In this document: positions 1 through 5,464 of the stretch, piece by piece
Layout: each line of letters opens with the position of its first letter
Position numbering within the stretch: the first letter of the stretch is position 1
Source: an uncultured Bacillota bacterium
GTDB taxonomy: Bacteria > Bacillota > Dehalobacteriia > UBA7702
Direction of reading: 5' to 3'
Assembly: GCA_902766525.1 (NCBI GenBank)
Contig: CACXDX010000009.1
Coordinates: 1-5,509, forward strand
DNA length: 5,509 nucleotides
Program-made: the position numbers and the translations under genes
Notes under the pieces: model-generated
Database searches by the model: none
Told to the model about the DNA's origin: nothing
Seen by the model: only the letters and a program-made list of their open reading frames with translations

Positions 1-732
1 GTGAGCCCTGTGGATGGTGAAATCAAGCAGGCATTGTCCGAACATATTGCAGAGCTCCGAAAAACGCTGTTGCTGTGTGTCATTACACTTCTCATCTTTT
101 TCGTGGGAATATTTATATTCTGCAATGATTTTCTCACCGATTTGTTTCTCGGATATATCAGAGACCTTGGTGTGAAAATCGTTTATACGACTGTCGGTGA
201 GGTTTGGACAACAAAGTTAAAGATTGCTTTTACAGCTGCTTTTGTGGCGTCTTTTCCTTTTATGTCTTTTTATTTCTGGCGTTTTTTGCGGCCCGCATTG
301 TATCCGCATGAACGTAAAGCGATTGGCTGCAGTTTTTTGATTGCGCTGTTTCTCTTTTTACTTGGTGTTGCTTTTGCGTATTTCGTGGTTCTTCCTTTTA
401 CGCTGCGCTTTTTTGTTGCTTTTGGTGTCGGTACCGCTGAAGCGATGCTGACGATCAGCCGGTATGTCAGTTTTTTATTGGCTTTTGTGATTCCTTTCGG
501 TCTTGTTTTTCTCATGCCGATCGTCGTGTATCTTTTAACAAAGCTTGGTTTAATGCCTGCCGGACTTTTGGTGAAAACAAGGAAGTATGTTATTGTTTTG
601 CTATTGGTCCTTGCTGCTGTGTTGACGCCGCCGGATGTGGTTTCTCAGCTTTTATTGTTTTTCCCGATGATGATCCTTTGGGAAATCAGCATCCTTGTGG
701 CAAAGCGTACAAAACCATTAAGAGAATCCTGA
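1..732 (+). CDS. tatC: Sec-independent (twin-arginine) protein translocase subunit TatC
   Basis: TatC is the multi-spanning inner-membrane core of the Tat system. It recognises twin-arginine signal peptides and, with TatA/TatB-type subunits, moves folded proteins across the cytoplasmic membrane. The 243-residue product is the usual length and has about six hydrophobic segments (roughly residues 21-42, 72-92, 108-130, 152-180, 194-208, 214-232). Family landmarks are present: the N-terminal HIAELR (H15, E18, R20), the first cytoplasmic loop FLRPALYPHERK (E104 corresponds to E. coli E103), AYFVVLPF after it, and LTPPDVVSQ (D212) before the last span. One oddity is that the intramembrane acidic/amide position equivalent to E. 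coli E170 is Leu171. The GTG start lies at the first base of the window, so its ribosome site cannot be seen and the true start could be further upstream; the N-terminus nevertheless aligns well with known TatC proteins. A tatA-like gene upstream is likely but out of view. Confidence 0.95.
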   Translation: MSPVDGEIKQALSEHIAELRKTLLLCVITLLIFFVGIFIFCNDFLTDLFLGYIRDLGVKIVYTTVGEVWTTKLKIAFTAAFVASFPFMSFYFWRFLRPALYPHERKAIGCSFLIALFLFLLGVAFAYFVVLPFTLRFFVAFGVGTAEAMLTISRYVSFLLAFVIPFGLVFLMPIVVYLLTKLGLMPAGLLVKTRKYVIVLLLVLAAVLTPPDVVSQLLLFFPMMILWEISILVAKRTKPLRES

Positions 733-739
733 ATTAAAA

Positions 740-760
740 AAGCGCGTGTTTCACGCGCTT
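740..760. terminator. Perfect 9-bp hairpin after tatC; terminator-like mainly on the minus strand
   Basis: AAGCGCGTG (740-748), a TTT loop (749-751) and CACGCGCTT (752-760) form a perfect G+C-rich inverted repeat 7 bases after the tatC stop. Read on the plus strand it is followed by CAATTATATCC, not a U tract; the nearest T run (777-783) is 16 bases away. Read on the minus strand it is followed at once by a six-T run (complement of 736-741), the classic intrinsic terminator layout. It may act as a partial terminator or 3'-end stabiliser for tatC, or stop antisense transcription. The sequence AAAAAAGC at 736-743 can instead pair with GCTTTTTT at 775-782, enclosing most of the hairpin. Confidence 0.5.
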
Positions 761-793
761 CAATTATATCCGTTGCTTTTTTTGCGGAACATG

Positions 794-801
794 AAGGAGG
801 G
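794..801 (+). promoter_or_regulatory. Ribosome binding site of the GTPase-NYN fusion gene (fixes its start)
   Basis: AAGGAGGG at 794-801 lies 7-8 bases before the ATG at 809. This near-perfect anti-16S match selects the 809 start. The in-frame GTG at 746 lies inside the hairpin, and the in-frame ATG at 791 sits just upstream of the Shine-Dalgarno itself, so neither is favoured. Translation from 809 also begins directly with the beta-strand before the P-loop, as in EF-G/TetM relatives. Confidence 0.88.
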
Positions 802-808
802 TCGACGG

Positions 809-3397
809 ATGAAAAAAATTGTCGTGGGTCTGTTGGCTCATGTTGATGCCGGAAAAACGACATTGGCGGAGGGATTGCTTTTTCAAGCGGGAAAACTGAA
901 AAAACCCGGTCGTGTTGATCATCGTGATTCCTTCCTCGATCATCATTTTTTGGAACGTTCCCGGGGGATTACGATTTTTTCCAAACAGGCCGGACTGGAT
1001 CACGGTGAAACGGAAATTACCCTTTTGGATACGCCGGGTCACGTTGATTTTTCCGCGGAAATGGAACGGACGCTTTCCGTTCTTGATTATGCGGTTCTTG
1101 TTGTCAGCGGCAATGACGGTGTGCAGGCTCATACGGAAACGCTTTGGCGGCTTCTGCGTCGTTATCATGTGCCGACTTTTCTTTTTATCACCAAAATGGA
1201 CATATCCCTGAAGCATAAAAATGAATTGCTCCGGGATGTGAGGGAACATCTTTCTCCTAACTGTCTTGATTTCAGTGAGGGGGTTGATACGGAAGAAATA
1301 TCTCTTTTGGATGAAGAGTTATTTGAGCATTATCTGGAAAATGAAAAAGTGGAGGAGAAAGATATAATGCGCTTGATTCAGGCGGAGAAGCTTTTTCCCT
1401 GTTTTTTCGGCTCCGGTTTGAAACTTGATGGTATAGAGAAGCTGCTTTTCGCTCTCGATAAGTATACGATCCGGAAAGAGACGCCCGGTTCTTTCGGCGC
1501 AGTCGTTTACAAGATCGGCCGTGATGAAAAAGGGCAGCGTTTAACCTATGTTAAAATAATTTCCGGCAAGCTTAAAATTCGCACGGCGTTAGATTATGTT
1601 ATTCCCGGCAGCAAAGAGGCTGTTTCGGAAAAAATTAATCAGATCCGTCTCTATTCCGGAGACCGATTCAGATCATGTGAGGAAGTATACGCCGGTGATA
1701 TTTGTGCACTTTGCGGTTTGAGCGCAACCAGTCCGGGTATGACTTTGGGCACGGCTGCTCAAAGTCATACTCCGCTTTTGGAACCGGTTTTGAATTATCG
1801 GCTTAAGCTGCCCGACGGTAGTGATGAAGGTGCTTTTTTGCCCAAAATTCGTCTTTTGGAAGAAGAAATTCCCGAGCTTCATGTTGTTTGGGATGATGCT
1901 TTGAAAGAGATTCATATGAGGCTCATGGGCGAAGTCCAGATTGAAATCATCAAAGAGCTGATCAAAGAAAAATACGGTGAGGATGTCGATATTGAAGAGG
2001 GGCGGATCCTTTATAAAGAAACCATTGCCTCTCCTGTAATCGGGATCGGACACTTTGAACCGCTGCGTCACTATGCCGAAGTTCATTTGCTGTTGGAACC
2101 ATTGGAAGAGGGAAGCGGCATCGTTTACTCCAGTCAGCTCGATGAGGATATTCTCGATCGCAACTGGCAGCGTTTGATCTTGAGCCAGCTGCAAAGCTAC
2201 GCTCCGGCGGGAGTTTTGACCGGGGCTCCCGTAACCGATCTGGCGGTGACGCTGGTGGCCGGACGAGCCCATCAGGCGCATACCGAAGGCGGGGATTTTC
2301 GTCAAGCGGCGATACGATCATTTCGTAACGGCTTAATGAAGGCTGAAAGTATCCTTCTGGAACCGTATTATGATTTTGTATTAACGGTTCCTTCCGAACA
2401 GATCGGCCGTGCCATCAATGATATTCGCCTGATGGACGGCAGCTTTGAAATGTCGGAAGACAGCGGCGAAATGTCGCGTATCACGGGGCGTGCTCCCGTC
2501 AGGAAGATTAAAAATTATCAGACCGAAGTCTTATCTTACAGTCACGGCAAAGGAGCGATCCACTGCACCCTCGGCGGATATTTTCCCTGCGCGGATCAGG
2601 AAAAAATTGTTGAGGAAATAAATTATGATCCTCTGCGGGATACGGATCATCCTTCGGATTCCGTTTTCTGCGCCCACGGCGGCGGTTTCAGTGTCCCTTG
2701 GGATAAGGTGGCGGATTATGCCCATGTCAGCAGCGGTGTCCGCATCAATGACGACCGGGCGCCCTCACTTCCGAATCCGAAAATTTTCATGGCGAATCTC
2801 GATATCGATGAAAAAGAGATCGAGGCTATTATGGAAAGAGAATTCGGACCGATCAAACGCCGCCGCTATCGGCAACCGGCGGATGATGATCGAAAAATCA
2901 GACAAGTAAAGAAGCATACGGTCAAAGATTATTTAATTGTTGACGGTTACAACATGATCTTTCATTGGGATGGCCTTAAGGATTTGGCCGAAGACGATCT
3001 TGGCCTGGCTCGTCAGCATCTGATCGATCTTCTCGTCAATTATCATGGGTTTGTTCACGGTGAGCTTATTCTTGTTTTTGACGGTTATAAAATCAAGGGC
3101 AACCGTGAGAAGCATGAAGAAATCGACGGTATTCGCGTCGTTTATACGAAAGAGGGGGAAACCGCCGACGCCTATATCGAAAGACTGATAAAAGAGATCG
3201 GCCCCAAAGATAATGTGCGTATCGTTTCGTCCGATGCGTTGATTCAGATTTCCGCTGTGGGCAGCGGGGTGCTTCGGGTAAGCGCCAATGAATTAAAAGA
3301 AGATATTGATGAGATTCAAAAAAAACTGGCTGAGTTGATTGATCGCGTCAATAAAAAACAGGATAAAATCACCAATCGAATAATCGATAAATTCTGA
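809..3397 (+). CDS. EF-G/TetM-like ribosomal GTPase fused to a C-terminal Rae1/YacP-type NYN nuclease domain
   Basis: The 862-residue protein has two recognisable halves. Residues 1 to about 590 are a translational GTPase of the TetM/TetO ribosomal-protection group. The P-loop is AHVDAGKTT (10-18), switch I has SRGITI with T55, and G3 is DTPGHVDF (74-81). G4 reads TKMD (128-131) instead of NKxD. A G5-like GSGLKLDGI follows near 201. EF-G-like domains II-V come next, including ICALCGL (about 298), GHFEPLRHYAEV (414-425), GGDFRQAAIRSFRNGL (494-509) and LLEPYYDFVLTVP (516-528). About 590-705 is a linker with a basic KRRRYR stretch (683-688). Residues 706-840 are a NYN/PIN-like domain: LIVDGYNMI (D712, N715), VFDGY (D758), TKEGETADAYIERL (E783, D787), SSD (D809), VLRVSANEL. 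These closely match B. subtilis Rae1, which cuts mRNA in the ribosomal A site. TetM is about 640 residues, so the extra length is the fusion. My inference is a ribosome-targeted factor delivering an endonuclease; tetracycline resistance is not supported. The fold calls are firm; the function is a hypothesis. Confidence 0.92.
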   Translation: MKKIVVGLLAHVDAGKTTLAEGLLFQAGKLKKPGRVDHRDSFLDHHFLERSRGITIFSKQAGLDHGETEITLLDTPGHVDFSAEMERTLSVLDYAVLVVSGNDGVQAHTETLWRLLRRYHVPTFLFITKMDISLKHKNELLRDVREHLSPNCLDFSEGVDTEEISLLDEELFEHYLENEKVEEKDIMRLIQAEKLFPCFFGSGLKLDGIEKLLFALDKYTIRKETPGSFGAVVYKIGRDEKGQRLTYVKIISGKLKIRTALDYVIPGSKEAVSEKINQIRLYSGDRFRSCEEVYAGDICALCGLSATSPGMTLGTAAQSHTPLLEPVLNYRLKLPDGSDEGAFLPKIRLLEEEIPELHVVWDDALKEIHMRLMGEVQIEIIKELIKEKYGEDVDIEEGRILYKETIASPVIGIGHFEPLRHYAEVHLLLEPLEEGSGIVYSSQLDEDILDRNWQRLILSQLQSYAPAGVLTGAPVTDLAVTLVAGRAHQAHTEGGDFRQAAIRSFRNGLMKAESILLEPYYDFVLTVPSEQIGRAINDIRLMDGSFEMSEDSGEMSRITGRAPVRKIKNYQTEVLSYSHGKGAIHCTLGGYFPCADQEKIVEEINYDPLRDTDHPSDSVFCAHGGGFSVPWDKVADYAHVSSGVRINDDRAPSLPNPKIFMANLDIDEKEIEAIMEREFGPIKRRRYRQPADDDRKIRQVKKHTVKDYLIVDGYNMIFHWDGLKDLAEDDLGLARQHLIDLLVNYHGFVHGELILVFDGYKIKGNREKHEEIDGIRVVYTKEGETADAYIERLIKEIGPKDNVRIVSSDALIQISAVGSGVLRVSANELKEDIDEIQKKLAELIDRVNKKQDKITNRIIDKF

Positions 3398-3409
3398 AAG
3401 TGTGTAAAA

Positions 3410-3904
3410 ATGACGGATAAGGAATTTGAAAAAGAAATAGAAACGCTTGATACCGGTGAAGAGGTTGTGTATTCCGCCGGCAAAGACCGATTTCAAAAAA
3501 AGACTGTGTCGCAGAAGCTGAAAGCAAAGCTGCCGAAACGCTATACATTTATTGTTGCTCTTTTGATTTCCTGCCTCCTTTGTTCATGTGTATTCTATTA
3601 CATCGGCAGGCAGCTTTCATTCTCCCGCGGATATGATGACGGTTATGACGAAGGTTTTGACGTAGGCTATAACGACGGTATCGAGCTTTCTCTGAAAGAG
3701 AATGATTTTTCCGGTGAAGCTGACGGCAGTGAGGAGGAAGCAGTTTCTGCTGCAGGAACGGAGGCGGTTTATTGTACAGAATCAGGTGAAAGCTATCATT
3801 ATGCCGGCTGCTCCTATATCGAAGGAAAAGATAATCTTAAGGAGATGACAGTTCAGGAAGCCGAATCCGCCGGATTGGATCCCTGCTCGAAATGCATTCA
3901 ATGA
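3410..3904 (+). CDS. Small single-pass membrane protein with GX3 repeat and C-terminal His/Cys cluster; function unknown
   Basis: I do not recognise this as a named gene. The 164-residue product has an acidic then basic cytoplasmic N-terminus (1-44), one transmembrane segment (about 45-66, with C55, C58, C60), and a repeat in which Gly recurs every fourth residue (G74, G78, G82, G86, G90, with Tyr/Phe/Asp/Asn between). An acidic, low-complexity linker follows (about 95-118). The last 45 residues carry YCTESGESYH, GCSYI and DPCSKC. H130, C134, C159 and C162 (plus C122) have the spacing of a small zinc-ribbon-like module; similar YHxxGCxYI...PCxxC tails occur in bacterial surface and nuclease-associated proteins. 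The positive-inside rule places the repeat and His/Cys module outside the cell. It starts 12 bases after the fusion gene, in the same frame, with only a weak ribosome site (GAAAG, 3396-3400), so coupled translation is likely. Confidence 0.85.
   Translation: MTDKEFEKEIETLDTGEEVVYSAGKDRFQKKTVSQKLKAKLPKRYTFIVALLISCLLCSCVFYYIGRQLSFSRGYDDGYDEGFDVGYNDGIELSLKENDFSGEADGSEEEAVSAAGTEAVYCTESGESYHYAGCSYIEGKDNLKEMTVQEAESAGLDPCSKCIQ
3629..3679 (+). repeat. 12-base periodic coding repeat encoding G-[YF]-[DN]-x units
   Basis: Four tandem degenerate 12-base units starting GGATATGATGAC, GGTTATGACGAA, GGTTTTGACGTA and GGCTATAACGAC, plus a closing GGT codon, encode residues 74-90 of the small membrane protein. 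The units differ mostly at third positions, which suggests that the peptide repeat is conserved rather than freshly duplicated. A Gly at every fourth position, as in the GX3 motifs of Yae1-like proteins, suggests a tightly packed helix. Confidence 0.8.
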
Positions 3905-3919
3905 AAATAAATCAAAAAT

Positions 3920-3956
3920 AAAACATGCTCCCGTTATTAAACGGGAGCATGTTTTT
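3920..3956. terminator. Bidirectional intrinsic terminator between converging genes
   Basis: ACATGCTCCCGTT (3923-3935) pairs without mismatch with AACGGGAGCATGT (3940-3952) around an ATTA loop. Flanking A residues (3920-3922) pair with the first Ts of the TTTTT tract (3952-3956) on the other side. The plus strand ends in a U run and the minus strand has an A-rich upstream/U-rich downstream arrangement, so the element can end both the fusion/membrane-protein unit and the oppositely oriented sstT. Confidence 0.93.
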
Positions 3957-3977
3957 ATGATTGTGGAATGTGTCCGA

Positions 3978-5213
3978 TCATTTTGACCAAAGAGGCAATT
4001 TCTTTCCCTGTTTCTTCCATTCTCTGAATTCCGTGGTTGCAGTGAACACAACATCGCTGGAAGAATTCAGCGCGGTTTCCAAGGAATCCTGAATCACGCT
4101 GACAATAAAACCGACGCCGACGATCTCCATGGCAACGTCGTTGGAAATGCCAAAGAGGGAGCATCCCAAAGGAACCAGCAGCAAAGAGCCGCCGGCAACG
4201 CCGGATGCGCCGCATGCGGAAAATGTCGCGATAATGCTGAGGAAAATGGCCATGGGAATCGTAACGTCAACGCCGGCAGTATACGCCGCAGCCAAAGAGA
4301 AAGTTGTGATGGTTACGGCAGCACCGTCCATATTGATGGTTGCCCCGAGGGGAATGGAGACGGAATACATGTTTTCATCCAAACCGAGATCCTTGCATAA
4401 TTCCAGGTTGACGGGAATGTTCGCCGCGGAGCTGCGGGTAAAAAAGGCCGTTACACCGCTGGCACGCATACAGCGAAAAACCAGAGGATAAGGATTGCGG
4501 CGGAGAGTGATAAAAACGATCAGCGGGTTCACGATGAGGGCAACGGTAAGCATGGTAATAACGAGGATTGCCAAAAGATGTCCGTATGTATAGAAAATAT
4601 CCATACCGCTGGTGGCAACGGAGTTGAAGATCAAACCCATGATCCCGAAAGGCGCGCAGTTAATGATCCAGCGGACAACGACGGAAATGGCGCTGGCAAG
4701 GTCGGAGGCCAGTTCTTTCGTGGAATCACTGGCTCTTTTTAAGGCGATCCCGATGATCACGCCCCAGAAAAGGATGCCGATATAATTTGCATTGCTTAAT
4801 GCATCAACGGGATTGGAGACAATACTTGTGAGCAGATTGAACACAACCTCCGACATACCTTTCGGCGCCGTGTAGCCTTGGGCGGGATCCACCCCGGCGA
4901 GGGGAATGGTGACCGGAGAAGCAAAGTTGATCAATACTGCAACTGAGGCCGCAGCCAATGTACTGCAAAGATAGAGCAGAATAACGGTGCGGAAGCGTTT
5001 TGTGTGACCGCCTTTGGCGTTGGCCAGCGATGAAGCGACAAGCACAAAGACGAGGATCGGAGCCACGGCTTTCAGGGCGCCGACGAAGAGTTCACCAAAG
5101 AGAGCGATCCATCCCCAATTGGGAACGAGCAACCCCAAGACAGCACCGATAACGAGGCCGATCAATATGCGGACGATCAGGCTGAGAGAGTTCCATTTGC
5201 GGATGATATCCAT
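3978..5213 (-). CDS. sstT: Na+/serine-threonine symporter SstT (DAACS family)
   Basis: SstT imports L-serine and L-threonine across the cytoplasmic membrane, driven by Na+. The 411-residue product matches the family length (E. coli SstT is 414) and aligns nearly end to end. Signatures include LFVGALKAVAPILVF (42-56), VSNPVDAL (132-139), NYIGILFWG (143-151), the re-entrant-loop motif FFTRSSAANIPVN (257-269), GATINMDGAA (290-299, the Na+-binding NMDGT-type motif with Ala in place of Thr), ACGASGVAGGS (333-343) in the second hairpin, and QDSLETALNSSSD (375-387). These SstT-like motifs favour Ser/Thr over glutamate/aspartate as substrate. The ATG is 5 bases after AGGAGG and begins MDIIRKW before the first span. 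It is transcribed alone from its own promoter and ends about 20 bases from the shared terminator. Nothing in the sequence links it functionally to the plus-strand genes. Confidence 0.96.
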   Translation of the reverse strand: MDIIRKWNSLSLIVRILIGLVIGAVLGLLVPNWGWIALFGELFVGALKAVAPILVFVLVASSLANAKGGHTKRFRTVILLYLCSTLAAASVAVLINFASPVTIPLAGVDPAQGYTAPKGMSEVVFNLLTSIVSNPVDALSNANYIGILFWGVIIGIALKRASDSTKELASDLASAISVVVRWIINCAPFGIMGLIFNSVATSGMDIFYTYGHLLAILVITMLTVALIVNPLIVFITLRRNPYPLVFRCMRASGVTAFFTRSSAANIPVNLELCKDLGLDENMYSVSIPLGATINMDGAAVTITTFSLAAAYTAGVDVTIPMAIFLSIIATFSACGASGVAGGSLLLVPLGCSLFGISNDVAMEIVGVGFIVSVIQDSLETALNSSSDVVFTATTEFREWKKQGKKLPLWSK

Positions 5214-5218
5214 GTTTT

Positions 5219-5224
5219 CCTCCT
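5219..5224 (-). promoter_or_regulatory. Ribosome binding site of sstT
   Basis: On the minus strand AGGAGG is followed by AAAAC and then the ATG at 5213. The match is consensus with a slightly short 5-base spacer, and it supports the chosen sstT start. Confidence 0.9.
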
Positions 5225-5247
5225 AAAAAAAGACATAAATCGATGAT

Positions 5248-5276
5248 ATTATAACGGAAACCGACTTATATTTCAA
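5248..5276 (-). promoter_or_regulatory. Sigma-A promoter of sstT
   Basis: On the minus strand, TTGAAA (5276-5271), a spacer of exactly 17 bases, and TATAAT (5253-5248) give a near-consensus housekeeping promoter. Transcription should start around 5241, giving a 5' leader of only about 27 bases before the ATG. That leaves no room for a riboswitch, so any control is likely by a protein binding at or upstream of the promoter. Confidence 0.88.
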
Positions 5277-5356
5277 GTGTTTTCAGTATAATGCTTTTTT
5301 TAAAACATCGTTTTTCCCGAATAATCTGAGGTCATTGGATGTCTCTCTGTTTCCTG

Positions 5357-5385
5357 ATTAAAATAATCGATGTTTGGTTGTCCAA
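5357..5385 (-). promoter_or_regulatory. Possible weak upstream promoter toward sstT
   Basis: On the minus strand TTGGAC (5385-5380), 17 bases, then TTTAAT (5362-5357) has correct spacing but two imperfect boxes. It lies about 110 bases upstream of the main sstT promoter and overlaps the TTTTGGACA direct repeat. It could be chance in an A+T-rich spacer. Confidence 0.25.
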
Positions 5386-5398
5386 AAGATGTCCAAAA
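5379..5398. repeat. Direct repeat TGTCCAAAA with 11-base period, possible regulator site
   Basis: TGTCCAAAA occurs at 5379-5387 and again at 5390-5398, one DNA helical turn apart. The first copy also forms a small dyad, TTTGG (5373-5377) with CCAAA (5382-5386). The spacing would place two protein monomers on the same face of the helix. The site lies about 100 bases upstream of the sstT -35 box and downstream of the tRNA terminator, so an activator or repressor site for sstT is conceivable. The rest of the 250-base intergenic region shows nothing else I can name. Confidence 0.4.
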
Positions 5399-5412
5399 TT
5401 GCAAAAATGCAT

Positions 5413-5448
5413 AAAAAAAAGGCCTATACATTTTCGGCGTATAGCCTT
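5413..5448 (-). terminator. Intrinsic terminator of the tRNA-Val transcription unit
   Basis: On the minus strand AAGGCTATAC (5448-5439) pairs with GTATAGGCCTT (5429-5419), with one bulged base and a 9-base loop, followed directly by a run of eight T (complement of 5413-5420). It begins 17 bases past the CCA end of the tRNA, so the tRNA is the last gene of its transcript. Confidence 0.92.
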
Positions 5449-5464
5449 TGTACAGGTCTTTTTA

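Noticed and set aside
746..808. Longer start of the GTPase-NYN protein (GTG at 746 or ATG at 791)
   Set aside because: The first start lies in the hairpin with no ribosome site and adds 21 non-conserved residues. The ATG at 791 precedes the strong AAGGAGG that serves 809.
1673..2305. 210-codon open frame on the minus strand
   Set aside because: It lies entirely inside the GTPase gene, has no ribosome site or recognisable domain, and its composition looks like an antisense shadow.
809..2580. Acquired tetracycline-resistance gene
   Set aside because: The fold is Tet-like, but the SPV drug-displacement loop is absent, a nuclease domain is fused, and no mobile-element sequences flank the gene.
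3395..3397. TGA as a selenocysteine codon joining the two plus-strand genes
   Set aside because: The NYN domain is complete before it, an ATG follows within four codons, and I see no convincing selenocysteine-insertion hairpin immediately downstream.
3560..3576. Lipoprotein signal (LISC, C55) in the small membrane protein
   Set aside because: The tetrapeptide fits a lipobox, but the hydrophobic stretch continues for about ten residues after the Cys and the preceding N-region is about 44 residues long. A plain transmembrane anchor is the better reading.
5287..5292. Plus-strand TATAAT upstream of the tRNA terminator region
   Set aside because: No acceptable -35 box lies 16-18 bases upstream, and there is no plus-strand gene downstream.
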